Source: Stieleria magnilauensis
GTDB lineage: Bacteria > Planctomycetota > Planctomycetia > Pirellulales > Pirellulaceae
Reading direction: 5' to 3'
DNA length: 64,000 nt
Assembly (NCBI GenBank): GCA_007753675.1
Contig: CP036432.1
Span: forward strand, 9,331,281-9,395,280
A model generated the notes under the pieces. That model worked only from the letters and a program-made list of their open reading frames with translations. It did no database searches and was not told where the DNA came from. A program made the position numbers and the translations under genes. Below, piece after piece: positions 32,861 through 42,385 of this stretch (position 1 is the first letter of the stretch; every line of letters begins with the position of its first letter).

Positions 32861-35800
32861 ATGATTCGTCTGTCCTACCGTTTGTTCCTCCCCTGCCTGG
32901 CCGCCCTGCTCTTTTTTACCCCCACCCCTGCCGCCGACTTCGCCGATCAATTGCCGCGGATCGCACCGACCGAACCCGGCGACACCCTCGATGATTTCCG
33001 GGTCGCCGACGGTTACCACATTCAACTCGTCGCCGCCGAGCCCTTGGTCAACAGCCCCGTGGCGATCGAATGGGATGCCGACGGCGCACTGTTTGTTTGT
33101 GAGATGCGTGGCTACAGCGAAGACCGTGATGACAAGCTCTCACGCATCACGCGGCTGATCGATACCGATGACGACGGCGTCTTCGATCGCCACACCGTTT
33201 ACGCCGACAACTTGCTCTGGCCGACGGCTCTGTTCCCCTACGACGAAGGCCTGTTCGTGGCCGACGCGCCGGACATTTTTTACCTGAAGGATCACGACGG
33301 TGATGGCGTCGCCGATTCAAAGAAAGTCGTCTTCACCGGATTCTCGATCGGAAACGTCCAAGGCCTATTGAACTCCTTTCATTGGGGTTTAGACAACCGC
33401 ATCCATCTGGCCTGCGGCACCGTCGGCGGCAAAGTTCGACGAGCCGACGAAGACGAATCTGCGGCCGTGGAAGTCCGCGGACACGACATGGCGTTTGATC
33501 CGGAAACCTACGCGTTCACATTGACCAGCGGCGGCGCCCAGCACGGAATGTGTTTTGATGACTGGGGACGCAAATTTGTTTCCTCCAACAGCGATCACCT
33601 GCAACAAGTGATGTACGAAGATCGCTACATCAAACGGAACCCGTTGCTGGTCGCCCCGTCGGCTCGTCAATCGATCGCCGCCGATGGACCGCAAGCCGAA
33701 GTGTTTCGGATCAGCCCGGTCGAACCGTGGCGTGTCGTTCGAACACGGCTGCGCGTCGCGGGACTCGTTCGCGGCCCGATCGAAGGCGGCGGCCGCGCGG
33801 CAGGCTACTTCACCGGCGCGACCGGCGTGACCATCTATCGCGGCGACGCCTGGCCCCAAGACGATCACTCGCTGGCAATCGTTGGTGATGTCGGCAGCAA
33901 CCTGATCCATCGCAAACGTTTGACGCCCACGGGTGTGCAGTTGGTCGGAGAACGAATCGATCCGAAATCGGAATTCGTGGCTTCTAAAGACAACTGGTTT
34001 CGGCCTGCCCAATTCGCTTGCGGCCCCGATGGCGCACTCTCGGTCGTGGACGTTTACCGCGAAGTCATCGAACACCCCAAAAGTCTTCCGCCGGAGATCA
34101 AGCAACATGTGGACCTGACATCAGGTCGCAATCGGGGCCGGATCTATCGCGTCGTGCCCGACGGGTACCACCATCGGCCGACTCCCAAATTGGACACGTT
34201 CGATACCGAGTCGTTGGCAAAGTTGCTACAGCACCCCAACGCGTGGCACCGCGAGACGGCGGCCCGATTGATCTACCAACGCCAGGACAAAACGATCAGC
34301 GAGACGCTGCGTCGTCAAGTCGGACAAAGCGCGTCCGCCCAGGGACGCTTGCATTCGCTTTACGCGCTCGACGGCCTCGGTTTGCTCACGCCCCAGGACG
34401 TGATCGACCGCTTTGACGATCCTCATCCCCAAGTCGTCCGCCATGCGATTCGATTGGCCGAACAGTTTGCGTCGGACCAAGACATCGTCGGCCATCTGAA
34501 ACCGCTGGTTCGCCATCCATCGATCGACGTCCGCTATCAACTGGCGTTTTCACTCGGTGAGTTTTCGTTCGAGGCCAAGTCGGATTGGCTCGCCGAGCTG
34601 GCACTGCAAAATCCCACCGACCGCTGGATCCAGACCGCCGTGTCGAGTTCCACGAGCGGTCACCCGGATCGATTGTTTGCCGCGTTGTTGAAATCCGACT
34701 CCGTCGAACCGCTTGCCCCGTTCCTGCTGCGCCTGTCCAGCCAAATCGACCGTCGTGACGAGAACGACCAGCGGCGTCGGTCGCTTTCTGCGTTGGTCAG
34801 CGCAGCGCATCATCCCGGCTTGTTACCCGCAATCGGGCGTTTGAATCGGGCCGATCGTCGGGATTCAATCGGCGAGGAACTGTATGCTCGCGCCGAGTCG
34901 CTCGCCGCCGGCCTGATCTCGATGGCGTTGGCCCAGGTTGCCGAGACGAAGCGTTCTGATGCCGAACGCATTCGGGCGATCGGCTGGTTGGCCGACGCAC
35001 CGATCGATCAAATCTTCCCCACGCTGGTGAAGGTCTTGCGCGATAGTGAATCGTCGGAGTTACAGCTGGCCGTCATCGGTGCGTTGGACCGCAGCGAGTC
35101 GCCCGAGTTGGTTGAGATTCTGTTGGAGCCCTGGCCGACGTGGAGCCCACGGCTTCGCAGTGCCGCCGGCGACGTCCTGTTTGCGACCGCCAAGCGATCG
35201 GCCGCCGTGCTGGATGCCATCGACGCAGGAACGATCGACGCGGCGGACATTTCGTTGGCGCGTTGGAATGCACTCGCCTCCAGCCGCGATCCGGAACTGC
35301 GAAAACGGGCCGAAGGCTACCTGGCAACGATAAAGGGTCCGTCACGGGAGGCGGTCATCCAGCAGTACCAGGAAACGTTTCAGTTGACCGGTGATGCCCA
35401 GCGCGGTGCCGAGGTATTTAAGAAGCAATGTGCCGGCTGTCATCAGTCGGGCAATGTCGGGCACGCAATCGGTCCCAGTTTGGCCGCAGCAGCCACACGC
35501 GGCGGAGAATCGATTTTGACCAACGTGTTGGACCCCAACCGTGAAGTCAATCCGCAATACGTCAACTACGTCGTGTTGACCACCGACGGCCGGACGGTTG
35601 CCGGCATGATCGCATCGGAAAACGCCAACAGCATCACCCTGCGTCGCGCGGAAAATGTGTCCGACACCATTTTGCGGCAGGACATCGAGTTGCTCCGAAA
35701 CACCAATCAATCGATCATGCCCGAAGGCTTCGAAAAAGCGATCCCGCCCCAAGCGATGGCCGATTTGATCGAGTACCTGCAGGCGAGTCTACGCAACTAA
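32861..35800 (+). CDS. PVC-type membrane-bound dehydrogenase with HEAT repeats and cytochrome c domain
   Basis: The ATG at 32861 gives a signal peptide (LFLPCLAALLFFTPTPAA). In 979 residues there are three parts. The N-terminal beta-propeller (about 30-430) has LVAAEPLVNSPVAIEWDADGALFVCEMRGYSED and ITRLIDTDDDGVFDRHTVYADNLLWPT, the planctomycete/verrucomicrobial dehydrogenase signature. Helical HEAT-like repeats fill about 450-830. The C-terminal haem domain has CAGCHQSG (CxxCH) with GHAIGPSLAAAATRGGESIL, and the distal Met candidate SIMPEGF. These proteins oxidise an unknown sugar or alcohol and pass electrons to a c-type haem outside the cytoplasmic membrane; substrate unknown. Confidence 0.94.
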   Translation: MIRLSYRLFLPCLAALLFFTPTPAADFADQLPRIAPTEPGDTLDDFRVADGYHIQLVAAEPLVNSPVAIEWDADGALFVCEMRGYSEDRDDKLSRITRLIDTDDDGVFDRHTVYADNLLWPTALFPYDEGLFVADAPDIFYLKDHDGDGVADSKKVVFTGFSIGNVQGLLNSFHWGLDNRIHLACGTVGGKVRRADEDESAAVEVRGHDMAFDPETYAFTLTSGGAQHGMCFDDWGRKFVSSNSDHLQQVMYEDRYIKRNPLLVAPSARQSIAADGPQAEVFRISPVEPWRVVRTRLRVAGLVRGPIEGGGRAAGYFTGATGVTIYRGDAWPQDDHSLAIVGDVGSNLIHRKRLTPTGVQLVGERIDPKSEFVASKDNWFRPAQFACGPDGALSVVDVYREVIEHPKSLPPEIKQHVDLTSGRNRGRIYRVVPDGYHHRPTPKLDTFDTESLAKLLQHPNAWHRETAARLIYQRQDKTISETLRRQVGQSASAQGRLHSLYALDGLGLLTPQDVIDRFDDPHPQVVRHAIRLAEQFASDQDIVGHLKPLVRHPSIDVRYQLAFSLGEFSFEAKSDWLAELALQNPTDRWIQTAVSSSTSGHPDRLFAALLKSDSVEPLAPFLLRLSSQIDRRDENDQRRRSLSALVSAAHHPGLLPAIGRLNRADRRDSIGEELYARAESLAAGLISMALAQVAETKRSDAERIRAIGWLADAPIDQIFPTLVKVLRDSESSELQLAVIGALDRSESPELVEILLEPWPTWSPRLRSAAGDVLFATAKRSAAVLDAIDAGTIDAADISLARWNALASSRDPELRKRAEGYLATIKGPSREAVIQQYQETFQLTGDAQRGAEVFKKQCAGCHQSGNVGHAIGPSLAAAATRGGESILTNVLDPNREVNPQYVNYVVLTTDGRTVAGMIASENANSITLRRAENVSDTILRQDIELLRNTNQSIMPEGFEKAIPPQAMADLIEYLQASLRN

Positions 35801-35849
35801 CCCCAGCGGGACGCATCAGCGACCGGCGCGTGACCCATCGTTTACAATC

Positions 35850-36812
35850 ATGACCCACACCAGCACCGTGAATCACCCGAATCAACACCCATCCATGAAC
35901 CACCGAATCAACCGCCGCCAATTCCAGGCGATCGCTGCGTCGTCCACCCTCGCCTTTTCCACCGCCGCGAACGCCCAGCCGGCTCCGCAACCTGCACCGC
36001 AAATGGCGTTTCTGTCAGACACGCACGTTGACGCGGACACCAACACGGTCGCGCGGGGCATCCGGATGGCGGAGCATTTGGAACAGGTCGTCGGTCAAGT
36101 CGTCGACGCTCTCCCCTCCGGATCGCACGTCATTGTCAACGGCGACTGCGCGTATCTGAAAGGGCTGCCGGGTGACTACGCCACCTTTGCGAAACTCGTC
36201 GCGCCGCTGAACAACGCCGGCCTCCAGCTGCACGTCACGATGGGCAACCATGATGACCGCGGCCCGCTCTATCAAGCCCTCAGCGATCAGCAATCCAACG
36301 ACGTTGCGGTCGAGGACAAGCATGTCGATGTGATCCGACTCGGCCAGACCGACGTCGTGCTGTTGGACTCGCTCTGGAAAGTCAATCAAGTCACCGGAGA
36401 GATCGGCGCGGCGCAGCTCCAGTGGCTGAAGGAATTCCTGGCCGCCGACACGCAGCGCCCGGTCGTCGTCGTCAGCCACCACAACCTGCAGTTCTCACCA
36501 CCCGCTGGCGGAAAAGCCTATTCGGGCGTGAAAGACACGGTGGCGTTTACAACATTGTTGCAGCAGCACCCTCGAGTGAAAGCCTACTTCTACGGGCACA
36601 CGCATCGCTGGGAGAATCGAGTGCTTGACGGCGACGCCGCGCAACTTCATTTGGTCAACCTTCCCGCCGTCGCTTACGTTTTCGATGTAAAACAGCCAAG
36701 CGGCTGGGTGCAGGGGACTTTTTCTGATTCTGAGCTGCGGCTGAGAATCAACACACTTGACAGGTCCCATCCAAACAGCGATGAAGAGCTTCGAGTTTCG
36801 CTGAAAGTCTAG
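35850..36812 (+). CDS. Exported metallophosphatase (calcineurin-like)
   Basis: This binuclear metallophosphoesterase has 320 residues. All main metal motifs are present: FLSDTHVDAD (D-x-H), IVNGDCAYL (GD), VTMGNHDDRG (GNHD), VVVSHHNLQF (H) and YGHTHRWENR (GHTH). The N-terminus has NRRQFQAIAASSTLAFSTAANA, a Tat-like or Sec signal with a twin-Arg element, so it is probably exported folded. An in-frame ATG at 35895 would give a shorter N-terminus and is an equally good start. It lies 49 bp after the dehydrogenase. The substrate could be a phosphodiester or phosphomonoester; nothing in the sequence decides this. Confidence 0.9.
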   Translation: MTHTSTVNHPNQHPSMNHRINRRQFQAIAASSTLAFSTAANAQPAPQPAPQMAFLSDTHVDADTNTVARGIRMAEHLEQVVGQVVDALPSGSHVIVNGDCAYLKGLPGDYATFAKLVAPLNNAGLQLHVTMGNHDDRGPLYQALSDQQSNDVAVEDKHVDVIRLGQTDVVLLDSLWKVNQVTGEIGAAQLQWLKEFLAADTQRPVVVVSHHNLQFSPPAGGKAYSGVKDTVAFTTLLQQHPRVKAYFYGHTHRWENRVLDGDAAQLHLVNLPAVAYVFDVKQPSGWVQGTFSDSELRLRINTLDRSHPNSDEELRVSLKV

Positions 36813-36967
36813 ACGCGTCGGCACGCAGGACGTCGCGTTTGGGCTGGGATCGGCTTCCAGACCGCCATCCCAGGATCGGTGAAGCTGGATGTCTTCTCTA
36901 CTTTTCGTCCGATCTTTTCTCTGCGGCATTCGCTGCCAATGACTTCCTCGGAAACGCAAAACGCATC

Positions 36968-37936
36968 ATGACGATACGCTGGGGATTGCTGGGGTGCGGC
37001 GATATCGCCAGCAAACGGGTTGCCGACGCGATTATCGCCGATGAACGCTCCGAATTGGCGGCCGCCTGCCGGCGGACCGAACACCTACTGGAGGATTTTG
37101 GAAAACGATTCGACATCCCCACGTTGACGACGTCGGCGAAGCAACTGTTTGCCCGCGAAGACCTGGACGCCATCTACATCGCCACTCCGGTCTACCGGCA
37201 TTGCGCTCAAACGATCGCCGCCGCCCAAGCCGGCAAACACGTGCTGGTCGAAAAACCGATGGCCTATTCGCCAGCGGAATGCCAGCGGATGATCACCGCC
37301 TGTTCCACGGCCAAAGTCACCTTGGGCGTGGCGTACTACCGGCGTTTTTATCCCGTCGTCTTGCGGTTGGCCGAATTGATCGCCGACGGGACCCTGGGGC
37401 GTCCGCTTTCGATCCTGGCGACGACGGGCAATCCGACACGATTCCCCACCGAAGACTGGCGGGTCGTGAAAGCCCTCGGTGGCGGCGGCCCGCTGATGGA
37501 CATCGGCAGCCACCGATTGGACTTGTTCCTGCAACTCTTCGGCAGACCGCGACACGTCCAAGCATCCTGCGCCCCATCGCCGGAACATGACACCGAAGAC
37601 ATGGCGTCGCTGCTGATCGAATTCGAAAACCGGTGCCATGGCGTGCTGCAATGCTACTTCGGCACCGTCGACACACCGGACCGTTTGGAAGTGGTCGGCA
37701 CCGACGGTCGAGCGACCACCGAAGACCTCAACGGCGGCGACTTGACGATCATCACCGCGGAAGGACGCCGTACCGAGTCGCATCCGCCGCACGCCAATTT
37801 GCACGCCCCACTGATCAGCGACTTCACCGACGCCCTTCTCTCCGGCCGCCCCCCGACGGTGACCGGCGAACTCGGCATGGCGACCAACGACATCATGGCC
37901 ACCGCCTACCGCGAAACGTCGGGTAACCACCGGTGA
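36968..37936 (+). CDS. Gfo/Idh/MocA family NAD(P)-dependent oxidoreductase
   Basis: The ATG at 36968 starts the Rossmann fold directly (IRWGLLGCGDIASKRVADAI, G-x-G-x-x-A). The 322-residue protein has the family core DAIYIATPVYRHCAQTIAAAQAGKHVLVEKPMAYSPAEC with the catalytic Lys of EKP, and GGGPLMDIGSHRLDLFLQLFG with the Asp-Ile-Gly-x-His motif. Members oxidise or reduce sugars and inositols; here it may serve sugar breakdown with the DUF1080 and sulfatase proteins, but the substrate is unknown. No signal peptide is present, so it is cytoplasmic. It is separated by 155 bp from the metallophosphatase and ends just before the second 79-bp array. Confidence 0.92.
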   Translation: MTIRWGLLGCGDIASKRVADAIIADERSELAAACRRTEHLLEDFGKRFDIPTLTTSAKQLFAREDLDAIYIATPVYRHCAQTIAAAQAGKHVLVEKPMAYSPAECQRMITACSTAKVTLGVAYYRRFYPVVLRLAELIADGTLGRPLSILATTGNPTRFPTEDWRVVKALGGGGPLMDIGSHRLDLFLQLFGRPRHVQASCAPSPEHDTEDMASLLIEFENRCHGVLQCYFGTVDTPDRLEVVGTDGRATTEDLNGGDLTIITAEGRRTESHPPHANLHAPLISDFTDALLSGRPPTVTGELGMATNDIMATAYRETSGNHR

Positions 37937-37950
37937 AGTCCCTGGAGGCA

Positions 37951-38374
37951 GGTTGCGCCTGAAGGCTGGACACCAACGTGCGCTGGTGTGCAGGCTTTAG
38001 CCGCTCATTTCGCTGCTCCGCAGCGACCGGGTTGCGCCTCAAGGCTGGACACCAACCTGCGCTGGTGTGCAGGCTTTAGCCGCTCATTTCGCTGCTCCGC
38101 AGCGACCGGGTTGCGCCTCAAGGCTGGACACCAACCTGCGCTAGTGTCCAGGCTTTAGCCGCCCATTTCGCTGCTCCGCAGCGACCGGGTTGCGCCTCAA
38201 GGCTGAACACCAACCTGCGCTGGTGTGCAGGCTTTAGCCGCCCATTTCGCTGCTCCGCAGCGACCGGGATGCGTCTGAAGGCTGGACACCAACCTGCGCT
38301 GGTGTCCAGGCTTTAGCCGCTCATTTCGCTGCTCCGCAGCGACCAGGTTGCGCCTCAAGGCTGGACACCAACGT
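37951..38374. repeat. 79-bp tandem repeat, five full units and a partial (copy 2 of the family)
   Basis: Units start at 37951, 38030, 38109, 38188 and 38267, each exactly 79 bp, and a sixth at 38346 is cut after 29 bp. Each unit has GGTTGCGCCTCAAGGCTGG at its head, TGGTGTGCAGGCTTTAGCC in the middle (17 of 21 positions pair with the head) and the perfect hairpin TCGCTGC-TCC-GCAGCGA. The same family lies at 4031-4267 reversed. The block fills the 452-bp gap between the oxidoreductase and metH. Confidence 0.93.
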
Positions 38375-38388
38375 GTGCGGTCCCAACC

Positions 38389-41300
38389 CTACTCCGGTTC
38401 GTACGCCAGGTTGGGCGTCAGCCACTTTTCGATCTCCGCGACCGGCTTGCCCTTGCGGTGCGAGTAGTCTTCGATCTGGTCTTTGGTGACTCGGTCGACG
38501 GCGAAGTAACGGGCATCGGGGTGGGCAAAGTACAATCCGCTGACCGCGGCGCCCGGCGTCATCGCGTACGAACTGGTCAGCTCGACCGTCGTGTTGGCTT
38601 CGGCGTCGAGCAGATCGAACAACGTTCGTTTCTCGGTGTGGTCGGGACAGGCCGGGTAGCCGGCGGCGGGACGGATGCCGCGATACGCTTCGTCGATCAA
38701 CTGTTCGGTGGACAACGTTTCTTCGGCACCATACGACCAATCGCGGCGGGCTTGCTGGTGAAGCATCTCGGCGAGCGCCTCGGCACAACGATCGGCGACC
38801 GCTTGGACCATGATGGCGTTGTAATCGTCATGCTTGGCTTTGTAACTCGCCGCGAGTTCGGCGGCGCCGATTCCCGCCGTGACGACAAACCCGCCGATGT
38901 AATCCTGGCGGCCGCTGTCGACCGGGGCGACGTAGTCGGCCAAGCTGCGGAAGTCCTTTTGCCCCTTGCGTTCCCACTGTTGTCTCAAGAAGTGAAAACG
39001 CGTCAGCTCGGTCTGACGCGACTCGTCGGTGTACAAGATCACGTCGTCACCGTCGCTGGCCGCGGGCCAGAAACCGTACACCGCACGAGCCTTCACGCTG
39101 CCGTCGGCGATGATTTGATCCAAGATCTTGTTCGCGTCGTCATAGATCTTTTTGGCCTCTTCGCCGACGACCGCGTCGTCAAAGATCTTGGGATACTTGC
39201 CTTTCAATTCCCAGGTCATGAAGAACGGTGACCAGTCGATGTACTCGCGGATCTCCGCGATCGAGATGTCTTGCAAGACGCGGGTTCCGGTAAACGACGG
39301 TTGGTCGATGCGAACGTTTTCCCAATCGGTTGCGAATCGTTTTTCGAGCGCTTCGGCATACGGCACCAGCTTTTGTTTCCGCTCTTTAAAACTCGCCACC
39401 AACTTGACTTGATCTTCCGCGTTTTTGGCGATGAAAGCGTCTCGATGCTCCTCGCTGAGCAAACGCTCGACGACGCCGACGCTGCGGCTGGCATCGACCA
39501 CATGCACGACGGGCGATTCGTAGACCGGTGCAATTTTGACGGCCGTGTGTTTGGCGCTGGTGGTCGCCCCGCCGATCAACAACGGCACGCTCATCCCGCG
39601 ACGTTTCATCTCGCGGGCGACACTGATCATCTCGTCCAAGCTGGGCGTGATCAGCCCGGACAGCCCGATGATGTCGGCGTTGTGCTTGACCGCTTCGTCC
39701 AGGATGGCGTCGGCGCTGACCATCACGCCCAGATCGATGACCTCAAAGTTGTTGCACTGCAACACCACGCCGACAATATTCTTGCCGATGTCGTGGACGT
39801 CACCCTTGACCGTCGCGATCAAAAACTTGCCCCGCGCCGAAGCATTCTCCAGACCCGCGGCGAGTTTTTCTTCCTCCATGAACGGTTCCAAGTAGGCGAC
39901 CGCCTTCTTCATCACGCGGGCCGATTTGACGACTTGGGGCAAGAACATCTTCCCTTCGCCGAACAGGTCGCCGACGACTTGCATGCCGTCCATCAAGGGA
40001 CCTTCGATGACTTGCAAACAGCGGTCAAAACTCTGACGAGCTTCTTCGGCGTCTTGTTCGATGAATTTATCGATGCCTTTGATCAAGGCATGCTTCATCC
40101 GCTCGGCGACGGGTGCGTCACGCCACGCCAAGTCCTCGCCGGCCTTTTTCATGCCGGTCCCCTTGAACGTCTCGGCCAGCTCCAGCAATCGATCGGTCGC
40201 ATCACTGCGGCGATTGAGCAGCACGTCCTCGACGTGCTCGAGCAGATCCTTGGGGATCTCTTCATAGACTTCCAGCTGGCCGGCATTGACGATGCCCATG
40301 TCCAATCCGGCTTCGATCGCGTGATACAAGAACGCGCTGTGCATCGCCTCGCGGACGCGGTCGTTGCCGCGGAAGGAAAAGCTGATGTTGCTGACACCGC
40401 CGCTGGTTTTCGCCCCCGGGCATTCCTGTTTGATCCGGCGAATCGCGTTGATAAAGTCGACCGCGTAGTTGTCGTGTTCGGCGATCCCGGTGGCGACGGT
40501 CAGAATGTTGGGGTCAAAGATGATGTCTTCGGGCGGAAAGTGGACGCGATCGACCAAGATCTGGTAGGCGCGTTTACAAATCCGCACCTTCTCGTCCTCG
40601 GTCGCCGCTTGGCCTTTTTCGTCGAACGCCATCACGACCGCCGCGGCACCGTATTGCCGCACCAGTTTGGCACGCTCGATGAATTTTTCTTCGCCGTCCT
40701 TGAGCGAGATCGAATTGACGATCGCCTTGCCTTGGACGTTTTGCAGCCCCGCTTCGATGACTTCCCACTTGCTGCTATCGATCATCACGGGCACCGACGC
40801 GGTCACATCATCGCCGGAGATCAACCTCAAAAAACGGACCATCGCCTCGGCACCGTCCAACAGCGCGTCGTCGAAGTTGATGTCGATGATGGTCGCGCCG
40901 TTTTCAACTTGCTCACGCGCGACTTCGACTGCGGTGTCGTAGTCTTCGTCGCGGATCAGTCGAGCGAACTTGCGGCTGCCCGTGACATTGGTTCGTTCAC
41001 CGACCATCGTGAAGGGCACTTCGGGCCGCATCACCATCGGCAACAAACCGGACAAACGGGTGTAGACCGGCCCGGGAGTTTCCTGCTTCGGTTTCAGCCC
41101 CGCAACACGCTCGGCCATCGCACGGATGTGGTCCGGCGTGGTGCCACAGCAGCCGCCCAAAATATTGATCCACCCGTTGTCGGCAAATTCGCCGACGATG
41201 TCCGCCATCGCCTTGGGACCGAGATCGAACTGGCCCATTTCGTTGGGCAACCCGGCATTGGGGTGGCAACTGATCGGGATTCCCGCGACGTGGGACAGGG

Positions 41301-42093
41301 CTTCGATGTGGGGACGCATCACATCCGGCCCCAGGGCACAGTTCATACCGACCGACAGCAGTGGAAAATGCTCCAGCGCCGTGAAGAACGCTTCGACCGA
41401 CTGACCGCTGACGAACGTTCGGCCGCCCTTGTCAAACGTGCCGCTGACCATCACGGGGACGCGGCGCCCACCGGCATTGAAATAATCTTGGATCGCGAAC
41501 AGACAGGATTTCAAGTTCAACGTGTCGATCGCCGTCTCCGGCAACAGAATGTCGACACCGGCATTGACCAGCGATTCGACCTGGGCGCGGTAACTGGCCC
41601 GCATCGCTTCAAACGTCGTGGGGCGAAAGGCCGGATCGTCGACCTTGGTGCTGATCGCCAGCTGCATCGTCGTCGGACCGATCGAACCGGCGACGAAACG
41701 AGGCTTGTCGGGTGTTCGCTCAGTCCACTCGTCGGCCGCTTTTCGTGCACAGGCGACCGCGGCACGGTTGATTTCATCCACCAGCTCCAGCGGCAGATCA
41801 AACTCCACCATGCCCACCGGCGAGGCACCGAAGGAATTAGTTTCGACGATGTCCGACCCGGCCTCGTAATAGGCCCGGTGGATGTCCGTGATCTTTTCGG
41901 GGTGCGTCAGGCACAGAATGTCCGAAAAATTCTTCAGATCCTTGTGGTGATCGGCGAACCGATCCCCTCGGACGCCCGCTTCATCCAGCCCCAATCGCTG
42001 GATCATGGTCCCCATTGCCCCATCGAGCAGCAGAATGCGGTCGCGAACGAGTTCGGACAGGAGATCGGCGGTCGAATTGGCTTGCAGCATCAT
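38389..42093 (-). CDS. metH: Cobalamin-dependent methionine synthase
   Basis: MetH moves a methyl group from methyltetrahydrofolate through cobalamin to homocysteine. The 1,234-residue protein begins at the ATG at 42093 (a second ATG follows at once); the longer open frame upstream is not part of the family. Domains in order: homocysteine binding with zinc cysteines (VGMNCALGPD and LGGCCGTTPDHI); the pterin domain (VGERTNVTGSRKF, DINFDDALLDG); cap and B12-binding domain with the His ligand in GDVHDIGKNIVGVVLQ; and the AdoMet-binding reactivation domain (RPAAGYPACPDHTEK, ending SHRKGKPVAEIEKWL). All are intact. It is transcribed away from the gene at 42386. Its 3' end abuts the 79-bp repeat. 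Confidence 0.97.
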   Translation of the reverse strand: MMLQANSTADLLSELVRDRILLLDGAMGTMIQRLGLDEAGVRGDRFADHHKDLKNFSDILCLTHPEKITDIHRAYYEAGSDIVETNSFGASPVGMVEFDLPLELVDEINRAAVACARKAADEWTERTPDKPRFVAGSIGPTTMQLAISTKVDDPAFRPTTFEAMRASYRAQVESLVNAGVDILLPETAIDTLNLKSCLFAIQDYFNAGGRRVPVMVSGTFDKGGRTFVSGQSVEAFFTALEHFPLLSVGMNCALGPDVMRPHIEALSHVAGIPISCHPNAGLPNEMGQFDLGPKAMADIVGEFADNGWINILGGCCGTTPDHIRAMAERVAGLKPKQETPGPVYTRLSGLLPMVMRPEVPFTMVGERTNVTGSRKFARLIRDEDYDTAVEVAREQVENGATIIDINFDDALLDGAEAMVRFLRLISGDDVTASVPVMIDSSKWEVIEAGLQNVQGKAIVNSISLKDGEEKFIERAKLVRQYGAAAVVMAFDEKGQAATEDEKVRICKRAYQILVDRVHFPPEDIIFDPNILTVATGIAEHDNYAVDFINAIRRIKQECPGAKTSGGVSNISFSFRGNDRVREAMHSAFLYHAIEAGLDMGIVNAGQLEVYEEIPKDLLEHVEDVLLNRRSDATDRLLELAETFKGTGMKKAGEDLAWRDAPVAERMKHALIKGIDKFIEQDAEEARQSFDRCLQVIEGPLMDGMQVVGDLFGEGKMFLPQVVKSARVMKKAVAYLEPFMEEEKLAAGLENASARGKFLIATVKGDVHDIGKNIVGVVLQCNNFEVIDLGVMVSADAILDEAVKHNADIIGLSGLITPSLDEMISVAREMKRRGMSVPLLIGGATTSAKHTAVKIAPVYESPVVHVVDASRSVGVVERLLSEEHRDAFIAKNAEDQVKLVASFKERKQKLVPYAEALEKRFATDWENVRIDQPSFTGTRVLQDISIAEIREYIDWSPFFMTWELKGKYPKIFDDAVVGEEAKKIYDDANKILDQIIADGSVKARAVYGFWPAASDGDDVILYTDESRQTELTRFHFLRQQWERKGQKDFRSLADYVAPVDSGRQDYIGGFVVTAGIGAAELAASYKAKHDDYNAIMVQAVADRCAEALAEMLHQQARRDWSYGAEETLSTEQLIDEAYRGIRPAAGYPACPDHTEKRTLFDLLDAEANTTVELTSSYAMTPGAAVSGLYFAHPDARYFAVDRVTKDQIEDYSHRKGKPVAEIEKWLTPNLAYEPE

Positions 42094-42385
42094 TAAAATC
42101 ACTATCGAGTGTGGGCTCTTGAAGCCCGTATTCTCGTGCTCCGGCGGAAATTCACAAGGCGAACCACGAAAGTCGGCGAGAAGACGACATTCAGCCTTGC
42201 CGTAACCGCTCAAGTTTCGCTATTCCGCAAAAGCCTGAAGACAGACACAGAGAAACACCGATGAAGCCTTACCAGGGCCGGTCGGTGGTCCCCAGGTGAA
42301 ACGGTTCCACGGATGGGCCGATTTCGGGGGTTTTCTGACTTTCTTGTGCCGAACAGGCGTGGAAACTCGCTGCGGAAAATCACTG

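Noticed and set aside
39271..42096. 941-codon open frame antisense to metH on the + strand
   Set aside because: It is wholly inside metH, has low-complexity Arg/His/Asp-rich protein with no domain, and follows from GC-rich codon use on the other strand.
42094..42385. SAM, SAH or cobalamin riboswitch in the metH leader
   Set aside because: Only two small hairpins (GGGCT-TCAAG-AGCCC and CACTCGATAGTG) are seen; no B12 box or SAM core was found by eye. A covariance search would decide.
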